Positions 36,317 through 44,963 are shown, numbered from the stretch's first letter. The stretch: 64,000 bases of DNA from REEB95 sp035934235 (GCA_035934235.1 DASYYB010000030.1:1-64000), one strand, 5' to 3'. Made by a program: numbers and translations. Notes: a model not told the origin generated them from the letters alone.

Positions 36317-36928
36317 ATGGGTGCGGATCGCGGGTCCGCCGGCACGGTGGACCGCACACCGGAACGTCGGCTGCCGACTGGCGTCGCGCGCGGCGACGTC
36401 ATTGCCGACGCGCGCCTCGAAACGCTCTACCGCTATTGGCTCGAGCGTCGCGGTGGACGCGCCATGCCACGCCGCGCCGACATCGACCCGGTCGCGATCC
36501 CGGCAGCGATCTGGCCGCATGTGATGATTCTGGAGGTCGTTCGCGAAGGCGCGAAGACCAGGTTCCGCTACCGCCGGGCGGGCGGCGTGTTTTGGCGTGC
36601 CGGCGGCGCCGAGCCGACGGGACGCTTCATCGAGGAGGTCCTGCCAACGGCCGCGGGCTATCTCGACTATGTCGTCGCCATCTATACCGAAATGACCGAG
36701 GCCGGACGACCGATGTACTCCGAAAACTTCTTCACGCGCGACGGGCAAAGCGTGCCGATGCGGACGCGGCGGGTGAGCCTGCCGTTATCGAACGACGGCG
36801 CCGTCGTCGACACCATCCTCGCCGGTCACGTTTTCGAATACCCGCGCGAGCGCGATCCGGCGTTTTCGGCGGTCGATGGGCTGCGCGAGGCGGTACGCGT
36901 CTACCTCGACGAAACGGCGCCGAACTGA
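36317..36928 (+). CDS. Single PAS-domain protein (PAS_5-like)
   Basis: A 203-aa soluble protein. The segment LETLYRYWLERRGGRAMPRRADIDP and the following HVMILEVVREGAKTRFRYR are typical of the stand-alone PAS_5 family that is abundant in Rhodospirillales-like genomes. No output domain is attached, so it probably signals through a partner. ATG 36317 has AGAGG upstream; the frame is open from 36251. A palindrome lies in front of the gene. Confidence 0.72.
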   Translation: MGADRGSAGTVDRTPERRLPTGVARGDVIADARLETLYRYWLERRGGRAMPRRADIDPVAIPAAIWPHVMILEVVREGAKTRFRYRRAGGVFWRAGGAEPTGRFIEEVLPTAAGYLDYVVAIYTEMTEAGRPMYSENFFTRDGQSVPMRTRRVSLPLSNDGAVVDTILAGHVFEYPRERDPAFSAVDGLREAVRVYLDETAPN

Positions 36929-37039
36929 TGCGTCTGTCGCCGGTTATATCTCGTCGCGCCGTTGCCGCCGCGATTGTCTAAGCCGCTGGTCCGACGTTAG
37001 AGTACCGGCCGAACAGATGCGGCATATGAAGGAAAGCCG

Positions 37040-37450
37040 ATGGATAGTAGGTTGACCGCGCAACCGCCGGCGGCGAAGCCGGTCGCCGAAACGGCGCGCT
37101 ACAAGCTTTTCGTCCGCAATCTGGTGCTGGCGGCGAAGATCGGCGTGCATCCGCACGAAAAAGTCCGGCCGCCCCGTCTGCGCGTCAGCGTCGAGCTCGA
37201 GATGGTGGGCGCTCCACCGCGGCACGACGAATTGGTCGACGCGCTCGACTATGAGCGCGTGGTTGCCGGCATCCGCGACCTCGCGGTGGCGCAGCACATC
37301 AACTTGGTCGAGACCTTCGCCGACGCGGTCGCGCAGCTATGCCTGGCAAATCCCCGCGTGTTCGGGGCGTGTGTCACCGTCGAAAAGCTCGACGTCTATT
37401 CCAACGCCGAAAGCGTCGGCGTGACGCTCGAACGGCGCCGCGCCGAATAG
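37040..37450 (+). CDS. folB: Dihydroneopterin aldolase
   Basis: A 136-aa enzyme of folate synthesis that cleaves 7,8-dihydroneopterin to 6-hydroxymethyl-dihydropterin and glycolaldehyde. Family landmarks are GVHPHEK, LDYERV, LVETFAD and the catalytic Lys in VEKLDVYS. AAGGAA precedes the ATG. It converges with folP, whose stop lies 1 bp beyond. folK is at 55.1 kb. Confidence 0.92.
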   Translation: MDSRLTAQPPAAKPVAETARYKLFVRNLVLAAKIGVHPHEKVRPPRLRVSVELEMVGAPPRHDELVDALDYERVVAGIRDLAVAQHINLVETFADAVAQLCLANPRVFGACVTVEKLDVYSNAESVGVTLERRRAE

Positions 37451-37451
37451 A

Positions 37452-38540
37452 TCACGGCGCGGCTGCCAACGCCTCGGTCGCCGCGATGGCGGCGCGCGTC
37501 TCGGCCACGTCATGGACGCGCACGATCTGTACGCCCTGTTGAACCGCGTGAATCGCAATCGCGAGCGATCCGGCGAGCCGCGTGTCCACCGTGCCGCCCA
37601 GAAACGATTTGCGCGAGGCGCCGATCAGGATGCCCATGCCGAGATCGTGCAATAGGCCGATGCGAGCGAGAATTTCGAGATTGTGCGCCTGAGTCTTGCC
37701 GAAGCCGATGCCGGGATCGACGACGATGGCGTCACGCGCAATGCCGGCGTTGATGCACGCCGCGATCCGCGCCTCGAGGAATTCGACGATGTCCAACGAG
37801 GCGAGGTCGTAACGCGGCGCGCGCTGCATCGTCGAAGGGTCACCTTGCATGTGCATGAGCACGACCGGCGCATGCGTCTTTGCGGCAACGTCCATCGCGC
37901 CGGGCTGCGACAGGGCGGCGATGTCGTTGATGATGCGCGCGCCGGCCTTGAGCGCGCGGGTCATAACGCTGGCGTGCCGCGTATCCACCGAAATCACCGT
38001 ACCGGCTGCGGCGAGCGCCTGAATGACCGGTTCGATGCGGGCGAATTCCTCGTCGGGCGTAAGCGGCGCCGCACCGGGCCGGGTGGATTCGCCACCGACG
38101 TCGACGATGTCGGCGCCGGCCGCGACCAACGCGCGGCCGTGCGCGACGGCAGACGCTGGATCGGCGAAATGTCCGCCGTCGGAGAAGCTATCGGGCGTGA
38201 CGTTGAGGATGCCCATGATCAACGGCCGGTTGAGCGCGAATCCAGCCCAGTTCGGCCGCGGCTCCGTCAGGCGGTGAAGCGCGGCTTCAATCGTCGCGTG
38301 CAAGTCCGGCTCGCCTTTCAGCGCACGCAGGAGCGCCGGCACCGGCGTGACGGTGGTGACGATGCCGTTGGCAGTGCGTGACAGCAGCTCGACTGCGCCG
38401 AAGGCCCGCGTCGAACCGGCAAGCCAATGCGCCGTGCCGTTCCGCACGCCGGCGGCGGCAATATCACCGGCGATTGTCGCAACCGGCCGCACGCGCAGCG
38501 ACGATCCCGTCGCGGCGGTGAGGAAGGTCGTTAGGTCCAT
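37452..38540 (-). CDS. folP: Dihydropteroate synthase
   Basis: Condenses p-aminobenzoate with hydroxymethyl-dihydropterin diphosphate; the sulfonamide target. The TIM-barrel begins at LIMGILNVTPDSFSDGG and contains DVGGESTRPGA, SVDTRHASV, MHMQGDP and GASRKSFLG. An N-terminal extension of roughly 110 residues precedes the barrel, as in other alphaproteobacterial enzymes. ATG 38540 is preferred; ATG 38603 would add 21 residues and run into the opposing candidate promoter. Neither has a clear ribosome site. Confidence 0.93.
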   Translation of the reverse strand: MDLTTFLTAATGSSLRVRPVATIAGDIAAAGVRNGTAHWLAGSTRAFGAVELLSRTANGIVTTVTPVPALLRALKGEPDLHATIEAALHRLTEPRPNWAGFALNRPLIMGILNVTPDSFSDGGHFADPASAVAHGRALVAAGADIVDVGGESTRPGAAPLTPDEEFARIEPVIQALAAAGTVISVDTRHASVMTRALKAGARIINDIAALSQPGAMDVAAKTHAPVVLMHMQGDPSTMQRAPRYDLASLDIVEFLEARIAACINAGIARDAIVVDPGIGFGKTQAHNLEILARIGLLHDLGMGILIGASRKSFLGGTVDTRLAGSLAIAIHAVQQGVQIVRVHDVAETRAAIAATEALAAAP

Positions 38541-38583
38541 GGTCGTGTAATCGCCGTGTGCCGCAGACGCGACCGGGGCGGCG

Positions 38584-38612
38584 TTGTTCTGACGAGTTCC
38601 CATGCATATATA
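38584..38612 (+). promoter_or_regulatory. Candidate promoter of the small RNA upstream of the type I secretion operon
   Basis: TTGTTC (38584-38589) and TATATA (38607-38612) are separated by exactly 17 bp. The predicted start near 38619 coincides with the foot of the first stem of the candidate sRNA. Confidence 0.5.
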
Positions 38613-38618
38613 ACGTAG

Positions 38619-38683
38619 AGGACGCCGCTCGTTGGCGTCTCCTCCCTAAACTTGGGCCGCGGCAACGCGGTCCAATTTTTTTT
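38619..38683 (+). ncRNA. Candidate small RNA of about 65 nt
   Basis: From the predicted start the transcript has a stem-loop (GACGCC 38621-38626, GGCGTC 38634-38639), a single-stranded TCTCCTCCCTAAACT containing an anti-Shine-Dalgarno-like CCTCCC, and a strong intrinsic terminator. Alphaproteobacterial sRNAs with CCTCC-rich unpaired regions are known to regulate translation by base pairing. It lies antisense to nothing annotated if folP begins at 38540. I recognise no named family. Promoter, compact fold and terminator together make it credible. Confidence 0.55.
38653..38683 (+). terminator. Intrinsic (Rho-independent) terminator
   Basis: A 9-bp stem (38653-38661 with 38666-38674, one G-U pair) closed by a GCAA tetraloop is followed at once by A and eight T. 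It works only for plus-strand transcripts. The nearest plus-strand gene upstream is folB, 1.2 kb away behind the opposing folP, so it most likely ends the short RNA or acts as an attenuator. A second hairpin (CGCGG-ATCT-CCGCG, about 38690) followed by CTTTT may back it up. Confidence 0.75.
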
Positions 38684-38699
38684 GGCCGTCGCGGATCTC

Positions 38700-38983
38700 C
38701 GCGCTTTTCGGCAGGCCGCCTTAATCTTCATTAATAAAAACGGCCTTCTAACAGAATAAAAACGCACTTATTAAGCATATATTGGGTAGACGTCATAATT
38801 TTTATAGAATATATTCCTTCCGTAATTCGAGTTTTCGTTAACTATGACTTGTAATTACTTTGTACATGCCTGTCGAATATTTTGACACCAAGATCAAGAT
38901 TGGTTAACGGCGATCCGGCCGCGCGGCGGCAGGGCCAAGGAACGAGAGAAAGACGGTCAGGGACGATGGTTTTGGGGACGGCG
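38700..38983 (+). other. AT-rich non-coding region upstream of the secretion operon
   Basis: Positions 38761-38820 are about 73 % A+T and 38821-38880 about 67 %, against a GC-rich genome. The stretch holds several TTAA elements (including TTAA-N6-TTAA near 38721-38734) and a GTTAACCAA half-site on the minus strand at 38901-38908. No ORF with coding character is present. It presumably contains the promoter and silencer or activator sites of the tolC-lapB-lapC operon. I cannot assign a definite -35/-10 pair. Confidence 0.55.
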
Positions 38984-40336
38984 ATGAGCAAGCGGCGTTG
39001 GGCGTTAAGCGCCAGTGTGGCGCTGGTCGCAATTCTGGTTGCCGGCGGGGCGCAGGCGCAGAGCCTGAGCGATTCCGTGCGTATGACCGTTCAGACCAAC
39101 CCGAAAATCCTGTCCCAGGAGCACAACCGCTCGGAAGTTGACTCGGAATTGCGTCGGGCACGCAGCCTCTACTTGCCGCAAGTCGACATGCGGGCGTCGC
39201 TCGGTCCCGAATACACCGAGAACATCTTCACGCCGCAGGGCAGCAACGGCCAGCATATCCGTCAGGAACTGTCCGCGGTCTTGACCCAGAAGCTTTATGA
39301 CGGCGGCGCGACCACCGCCGAGGTCGACCATCAGCTTGGCCGCGCACGGTCCGCGGCTTACCGCGTCGCCGAGAATGCGCAGTATGTCGGCCTTGATGCC
39401 GTCGAAGCGCATCTCGACGTTGTCCGGCTGCGCAATATCCTCGCGCTGGCCGACAGGAACGTTCAGGCGCACGCCGACGTCGTCCAACGCGTCCAGGCGC
39501 GCAGCGCCGGGGGCGCCGGCACCGCAGCGAGCTTGAATCAGGCGCTGGCGCGCTATGAATCGGCACAAGCTGAACGCGACCAGGTCCGCGGCGAGCTCGC
39601 CGACGCCGAAGCCCGCTACTTGACGATCGTCGGCCAAGCGCCGGGAACACTGGAATCGCCGGCGGTGCCGGCTGGCTTGCTGCCGACTGACGTCGATGCC
39701 AGCATCCACATCATGCGCACCACCAATCCGGTGGTGAAGGCGCGCGAGGCCGATATCGATACCGCGAAGGCGGCAGTCGAACTCGCGGACTCGCGCTTCG
39801 ATCCAAAGATCAATCTCGAGGTCGGCGGCGATCACAATCACAATGTCGGCGGCGTTCCGGGCCGCGACAACGAAGCACGCGCGCTCGTCGTCCTGCAATG
39901 GAACCTCTACGCCGGCGGCTCGGACATTCACAATCGTGAAGCCGCCTACGCGCAGGTCGAACAAGCGCGCACCGAGCGGCTCGAGGCGTTGCGCAAATCC
40001 GAACAGGATCTGCGTCAGGCGTGGGCCGCCTATGAGGCCGCGGAGCATCGCGTTCCGCTGCTGACCAGCGCGGCGCAGCACAACAGCGAGGTGCGGACCG
40101 CCTACGGCGAGCAGTACCAGCTGAGCCAGCGCAGCCTGCTCGACCTGTTGGATTCGCAAAACGACTTTTTCCAGGCGGAGATCAACGCCGAGAACGCGAA
40201 GAGCCAGGCGACGTTCGAGGCCTACAAGATCCTCGCCATCCAGGGAAACCTGCTCCAGGCGCTCAACGTTCCGACGCCGCTGCAGGCCGATCCGTCCACG
40301 CCGACGCCGCGTCCGATCCGTCCCGAAGGTACTTGA
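38984..40336 (+). CDS. TolC-family outer-membrane channel of a type I secretion system
   Basis: A 450-aa protein with a signal peptide (cleavage after GGAQA) and two TolC-like repeats rich in coiled-coil helices (AEVDHQLGRARSAAYRV, LYAGGSDIHNREAAYAQVEQ). It forms the outer-membrane tunnel through which the substrate leaves. ATG 38984 has GGGGA at 5 nt spacing; upstream in-frame starts (38966, 38882) would displace the signal peptide. It is the first gene of the secretion operon, 52 bp before the ABC exporter gene. By position it is LapE-like. Confidence 0.92.
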   Translation: MSKRRWALSASVALVAILVAGGAQAQSLSDSVRMTVQTNPKILSQEHNRSEVDSELRRARSLYLPQVDMRASLGPEYTENIFTPQGSNGQHIRQELSAVLTQKLYDGGATTAEVDHQLGRARSAAYRVAENAQYVGLDAVEAHLDVVRLRNILALADRNVQAHADVVQRVQARSAGGAGTAASLNQALARYESAQAERDQVRGELADAEARYLTIVGQAPGTLESPAVPAGLLPTDVDASIHIMRTTNPVVKAREADIDTAKAAVELADSRFDPKINLEVGGDHNHNVGGVPGRDNEARALVVLQWNLYAGGSDIHNREAAYAQVEQARTERLEALRKSEQDLRQAWAAYEAAEHRVPLLTSAAQHNSEVRTAYGEQYQLSQRSLLDLLDSQNDFFQAEINAENAKSQATFEAYKILAIQGNLLQALNVPTPLQADPSTPTPRPIRPEGT

Positions 40337-40388
40337 ACGAAAAGGCGCAGCATCCGGCCGCAGCGGCGCATGACAGGGCGTTCACCAA

Positions 40389-42584
40389 ATGACCATTAAT
40401 GTCGACGAGGTCGGTTCTTCGCAGCGCGCGGCGCGCGATCCGGTGACGCCGTCGGCGGCGCCGCACGATCCGCTGCTGCAATCGCTGTCGATCCTCGCCG
40501 GCTTGCTCGAACGTCCGATCTCGGCTGAGGCGTTGCGCGCCGGATTGCCCGTGCTCGATCAGCGTCTGGCGCCGGAAATGCTCGTGCGCGCGGCGCAGCG
40601 GGTCGGCATTGCCGCGGCCTGGCGCCGTCTCGCGCTGCGCGAAGTCGCGCCCGCCAACCTGCCGTGCGTGCTGATGCTGCAAGGCGGCGGCGGTTGCGTG
40701 CTTGCCGCGCTGGCTGGCGACAAAGCGACCATCATTCTGCCCGGCACAGCGGGCGAACGGCTCCATCTGTCGCTGCACGAAATCGAGGATCTTTACGCCG
40801 GCTATGTGCTGTTCGCGCGCAGCGAGTATCGCTTCGACGCGCGCACCGAGGACGTTGCGCCGCAAAAGCGCGAATCGTGGTTCTGGGGAACACTCAAGCA
40901 GTTTTGGAAGGTTTATGCCCACGCGGCCGTCGCCTCGATCGTCATCAACCTGCTGACGATCGCTAGTCCGCTGTTCGTGATGAACGTCTACGACCGCGTC
41001 GTGCCGAACAACGCGGTCGCGACGCTGTGGGTGCTGGCGAGCGGCGTGCTGGTCGTTTTCGGCTTCGACTTTGTCCTGCGCACGGCACGCAGCTATTTCG
41101 TCGACAGCGCGGGTAAGAACGCCGACGTCGTGCTGGCGAGCCGCATCTTCGCCCATGTTCTTGGCATGCGCTACGACGCGCGGCCGGCGTCCGTCGGCGC
41201 CTTGGCCGCAAACCTGCGCGAGTTCGAAACCTTGCGCGAGCTGGTGACGTCGTCGACCTTGATGGCGCTCGCCGATCTGCCGTTCGCCGCGCTGTTCATC
41301 CTGATTGTCGCGCTCATCGCCGGGCCGATGGTAGCGCTCGTGCCGCTGTTGGCAGTGCCGGTTCTGCTCGGCATCGGCTTCCTACTTCAGACCTCGTTGC
41401 GCGGCGTGATTCACGACACCATGCGCGAAGGCTTCCAGAAGCACGCGATCCTGGTGGAATCGCTCGAAGGCCTCGACACCGTGAAGATCGCCGGCGCCGA
41501 AGGTCGGGCGCAACGCTTGTGGGAGCGCTTCGTCGGCACGACCGCGCGCACCGCCATGAAGGCGCGCTTCCTGTCGACCATTGGCGTCAACGCCGCCGTG
41601 CTGATCCAGAACGTCGTGAGCGTGCTGGTCGTGGTGGTCGGCGTCTACGAGATCGCGCGTGGCGAGCTGACGGTTGGCGCGCTGGTCGCCGCGTCGCTGC
41701 TGACGTCGCGCGCCATGTCGCCGTTGTCACAAATCGCGGCGCTGTTGGTGAAGATCCATCAGTCGGCGCTGTCGCTGGGCGCGCTTAACAAGGTGATGAA
41801 TCTGCCGCTCGAGCGGCCCGCCGGAAAGACGTTCCTGCACCGTCCGCGTCTCGAAGGCGCGATCGAATTCCGCGGCGTCAGCTTCGCCTATCCCGGCAAC
41901 AACCACGCGGCACTGCACGGCATTTCGTTCCGCATCGAGCCCGGCGAGAAGGTTGGCATCGTCGGCCGCATCGGTTCGGGCAAAAGCACGCTGGCGCGGT
42001 TGCTCGCCGGTCTCTATCAGCCGAGCGCCGGCGCCATCCTGCTCGACGGCACCGATCTGCGCCAGATCGATCCGGCCGATCTGCGCCGCAATCTCGGTTA
42101 CGTGCCGCAGGACGCCTTCCTATTCTTCGGCTCGATCAAGGACAATATTGCGCTGGCCGTGCCGCACGCCGATCACCGGGCGATCCTCGAAGCGGCGACC
42201 ATTGCCGGCGTCGACGATTTCGCCAAGCGCCATCCCGAAGGCTTCGACATGCAGGTCGGCGAGCACGGCCGTTACCTGTCCGGCGGCCAACGCGAAGCGG
42301 TCACCATCGCACGCGCGCTGCTCTTCGATCCGCCGATCCTGGCGATGGACGAGCCGACCGGTGCGATGGACAACACCGCGGAGAACAAGCTGCGGGCGCG
42401 ATTGCAGCCGGTGCTCGCGCGCAAGACGCTGCTGCTGGTGACGCATCGGACGTCGATGCTGTCGCTGGTGGATCGGCTGATCGTCGTCGATGGCGGCCGC
42501 ATCGTCGCCGACGGCCCGAAGGACCGGGTCTTGCAGAAACTGGGCGAGGGCGGGCTGCGCGTTGCCGCCGGAGGCGCGCCGTGA
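40389..42584 (+). CDS. Type I secretion ABC exporter (LapB-like) with degenerate C39 domain
   Basis: A 731-aa inner-membrane exporter. Residues 1-140 form a C39-like domain in which the catalytic Cys is replaced (DPLLQSLSILAG), so it docks but does not cleave the substrate. Six membrane helices follow (about 170-440), then the ATPase: Walker A GRIGSGKST near 526-534, signature LSGGQREAV near 630, Walker B ILAMDEPTGAMD near 650. This arrangement is typical of exporters of RTX adhesins (LapB/HlyB type). It overlaps the adaptor gene by 4 bp. Confidence 0.93.
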   Translation: MTINVDEVGSSQRAARDPVTPSAAPHDPLLQSLSILAGLLERPISAEALRAGLPVLDQRLAPEMLVRAAQRVGIAAAWRRLALREVAPANLPCVLMLQGGGGCVLAALAGDKATIILPGTAGERLHLSLHEIEDLYAGYVLFARSEYRFDARTEDVAPQKRESWFWGTLKQFWKVYAHAAVASIVINLLTIASPLFVMNVYDRVVPNNAVATLWVLASGVLVVFGFDFVLRTARSYFVDSAGKNADVVLASRIFAHVLGMRYDARPASVGALAANLREFETLRELVTSSTLMALADLPFAALFILIVALIAGPMVALVPLLAVPVLLGIGFLLQTSLRGVIHDTMREGFQKHAILVESLEGLDTVKIAGAEGRAQRLWERFVGTTARTAMKARFLSTIGVNAAVLIQNVVSVLVVVVGVYEIARGELTVGALVAASLLTSRAMSPLSQIAALLVKIHQSALSLGALNKVMNLPLERPAGKTFLHRPRLEGAIEFRGVSFAYPGNNHAALHGISFRIEPGEKVGIVGRIGSGKSTLARLLAGLYQPSAGAILLDGTDLRQIDPADLRRNLGYVPQDAFLFFGSIKDNIALAVPHADHRAILEAATIAGVDDFAKRHPEGFDMQVGEHGRYLSGGQREAVTIARALLFDPPILAMDEPTGAMDNTAENKLRARLQPVLARKTLLLVTHRTSMLSLVDRLIVVDGGRIVADGPKDRVLQKLGEGGLRVAAGGAP

Positions 42585-43912
42585 GCCTCACGCACAAGAT
42601 CGACGCCGATTTCCTGCCCGATACCGAGCGCGCCTTCCGCGGCCAGGTGAACCGTTTTGCCTGTCTGCTGACGGTCAGCATCATCGCGTTTTTCGGATTG
42701 TTTTTGATTTGGGCGAGTTTCGCCACGCTCGACGAGGTGACCCGCGGCGACGCGCGCGTGATCCCGTCACAGCACATCCAGGTCATTCAGAACCTCGAGG
42801 GCGGCATCTTGTCCGAGATGTTGGTGCACGACGGACAGGTCGTGCAGAAGGGCGACGTGCTGCTGCGTATCGCCAACACCAGCGCCGAGTCGGCCTATCG
42901 CGACAGCCGCATCCAGGCGATGACGCTCAAGGCGATGATTGCGCGGCTGACCGCCGAAAGCGAAGACAAGGCGCCTGATTTTCCGGCCGATGTCGCGAAG
43001 GACGCGCCGCAGATCGTCAACAGCGAACGCGCGCTCTACAACACCCAGATCGCCCAGTTCAAAACTGGCATCGGCGTGCTCAACGATCAGCTGACGCAAC
43101 GCCAGCAGGACATCGCCGAATTGAAGACACGGCAGGTCGCGATTTCGCGTGCGTTGGCGCTCGCCAAGAAGGAGCGCGACATGACCGCGCCGCTGGTCGA
43201 GAAGGGCGCCGCCGCGCAGCTCGACCTGGTCAAAATCGATCAGAAGGTGAACGACCTCGAGGGCCAGATGGCCGAGGCCGAGGCGACGCTGCCCAAGGCA
43301 CAGGCGGCGCGTGACGAGGCCCAGCGTCGCATCCAGGAAAAGATCGACGGATTTCAATCCGACGCGCGCGCCGAACTCAACCGGCATGAAGCCGAGTTCC
43401 AGGCGCTGACACAAAAGGCGTTTGCCGAGAAGGATCGCGTGCAGCGCACCGAAGTCCGCTCGCCGGTGCGCGGCGTCATCAAGGACATCAAGGTGAACAC
43501 GATTGGCGCCGCGATTCAGCCGGGCCAGGATCTGGTCGAAATCGTGCCGCTCGACGATACGCTGCTGCTCGAAGCAAAAATCCGCCCGTCGGATGTCGCG
43601 TTCCTGCATCCGGACCAGGACGCCATGATCAAGATCACCGCCTATGACTTCGCGATCTACGGCGGCCTCAAGGCGAAAGTGGAACGGATCAGCGCCGACA
43701 GCATCAGCGAACACGACGGCGACCGCTCGCAGACGTTCTTCCGCGTGATGCTGCGGACCGACAAGAATTACCTCGGCACGCCCGATCATCCGCTGCCGAT
43801 CATGCCCGGCATGACGGCGCAGGTCGAAATCCTGGCCGGTCACCGCACCGTGCTCGGCTATCTGCTGAAGCCGATTCTCGATGCCAAAAGCACGGCGCTG
43901 ACCGAGCGCTGA
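42581..43912 (+). CDS. HlyD/LapC-type periplasmic adaptor of the type I secretion system
   Basis: A 443-aa membrane-fusion protein with one N-terminal helix (about 27-49). A lipoyl-like half (IPSQHIQVIQNLEGGILSE, VVQKGDVLLRI) is followed by a long coiled-coil hairpin (about 105-290) and a second lipoyl/beta-barrel part (RTEVRSPVRGVIKDIKV) with the C-terminal PIMPGMTAQVEI. It links exporter and TolC-like channel. It is the last gene of the operon; a small hairpin overlaps its stop codon. Confidence 0.93.
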   Translation: MSLTHKIDADFLPDTERAFRGQVNRFACLLTVSIIAFFGLFLIWASFATLDEVTRGDARVIPSQHIQVIQNLEGGILSEMLVHDGQVVQKGDVLLRIANTSAESAYRDSRIQAMTLKAMIARLTAESEDKAPDFPADVAKDAPQIVNSERALYNTQIAQFKTGIGVLNDQLTQRQQDIAELKTRQVAISRALALAKKERDMTAPLVEKGAAAQLDLVKIDQKVNDLEGQMAEAEATLPKAQAARDEAQRRIQEKIDGFQSDARAELNRHEAEFQALTQKAFAEKDRVQRTEVRSPVRGVIKDIKVNTIGAAIQPGQDLVEIVPLDDTLLLEAKIRPSDVAFLHPDQDAMIKITAYDFAIYGGLKAKVERISADSISEHDGDRSQTFFRVMLRTDKNYLGTPDHPLPIMPGMTAQVEILAGHRTVLGYLLKPILDAKSTALTER

Positions 43913-43924
43913 ACGGCGCTTTTT
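43905..43924 (+). terminator. Weak intrinsic terminator at the end of the secretion operon
   Basis: AGCGC (43905-43909) pairs with GCGCT (43916-43920) over a 6-nt loop that includes the HlyD stop codon. A run of five T (43920-43924) follows. The stem is short, so termination would be partial. Confidence 0.42.
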
Positions 43925-43960
43925 AATACTTCGCTAACCAAACCTGTCGATGATCCGGCC

Positions 43961-44485
43961 ATGGATCATCCGTGGGCTTTCACCCATCTCGGACTAGGCG
44001 GCGAGGTGGCGCTCGTCGTCTATGTTGCCGCGCTCGTCATGGCAGGCGTGAGCGACTTCCGGACCTTGCGCATCCCCAATTGGCTGACCGGCGCCCTGGC
44101 GCTGGCGTTTCCGATCGCCGCGCTGGTTGCGGGGCAGTCCGTCGACTGGCTCTCGCATGTCGGCGCCGGCGTCGCGGTGTTCGTGGTGGCTGCGGTGCTG
44201 TTCGCCTTCCGCCTGATGGGCGGCGGCGACGTCAAGCTGCTGGCGGCAACGGCGTTGTGGGTGGGGCTGGGGCAGCTGCTGCCGTTTCTCGTGCTCGTCG
44301 CATTCGTCGGTGGCGTGTTCGCGCTGGTCTGCGTGATGCTACGCCATCCGTTCGTGCAGACGGCGATCCTGGCGACGCTGCGTCGCCTGCCGGTTTTCGC
44401 ACACAAGAATTTGCCGATCCCCTACGGCATTCCGATCGCCGTTGCCGGCGTCCTGATGGCGCCGATGCTGCCAATCTTCAGCTGA
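43961..44485 (+). CDS. cpaA: Prepilin peptidase of the CpaA/TadV type (A24 family)
   Basis: A 174-aa integral membrane aspartic protease with about five helices. The two catalytic Asp are Asp32 in SDFRTLRIPN and Asp90 in GGGDVK. CpaA enzymes trim Flp/Tad pilin precursors. No tad/cpa genes or pilin are within the window, so it is an orphan here. It follows the secretion operon by 48 bp in the same direction and precedes a convergent small gene. Confidence 0.87.
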   Translation: MDHPWAFTHLGLGGEVALVVYVAALVMAGVSDFRTLRIPNWLTGALALAFPIAALVAGQSVDWLSHVGAGVAVFVVAAVLFAFRLMGGGDVKLLAATALWVGLGQLLPFLVLVAFVGGVFALVCVMLRHPFVQTAILATLRRLPVFAHKNLPIPYGIPIAVAGVLMAPMLPIFS

Positions 44486-44492
44486 ACGCGGT

Positions 44493-44846
44493 TCAGGTGT
44501 CGTTGGTGACGATCAGCCGGTGTGTTGCCGGATAGAAGACGGTCACGCCGCCGTCGAACGTGCAATAAGCGAAACCCGAGACGTCGAGCCCGGACGCGGT
44601 GACGTGGCCGCCGCTGATGCCGTGCGACGCAACCGCGTTGTCGGTGACAACCGCAAGATCGCTGCCGCTGCCGTCGAGAATCACGATCTCGTTGTGCGCA
44701 TCGGGAATGAGATCACTGAGCGACAGCGACAAAGTTGCCGCGGGCGCTGAGTGCCCAGCCGCGCCGGCGGACGATTGCTCGAGACCGCCGAGCGCGATCG
44801 GCTCGTCGCCGACCGTGATGCCGGGAATGCGAATGCCGGTGCCCAT
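44493..44846 (-). CDS. Small protein resembling the C-terminal module of type I-secreted adhesins
   Basis: A 117-aa protein without signal peptide or membrane helix. It is Gly/Ser/Asp-rich and has the segments LSLSDLIPD, VILDGSGSDLAVV, VTVFYPATHRLIVTND. That succession resembles the penultimate module of RTX/BapA-type adhesins, in which an LSDVL element is followed by a DGxxGD segment and a final ATLLVD-like strand. No Ca-binding nonapeptide repeats are present. Location within the secretion/LapG cluster makes it a candidate small substrate or a remnant of a larger one. A TTAACCAT half-site lies 20 bp upstream. Function is inferred. Confidence 0.6.
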   Translation of the reverse strand: MGTGIRIPGITVGDEPIALGGLEQSSAGAAGHSAPAATLSLSLSDLIPDAHNEIVILDGSGSDLAVVTDNAVASHGISGGHVTASGLDVSGFAYCTFDGGVTVFYPATHRLIVTNDT

Positions 44847-44963
44847 TCTCCGCGATCCGCCCGTGATGGTTAACGCCGATACCCTGGCACGGCGAAATTA
44901 ACCGCACAAAAGGAATTCCGGGCAATCCTATACAGTCTGATGTGATTTGAGACGGCGATTGCC

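Noticed and set aside
38653..38683. Reading the strong hairpin as the terminator of folP
   Set aside because: folP runs on the minus strand and starts here. The T-run is on the plus strand, so the hairpin cannot end folP transcription.
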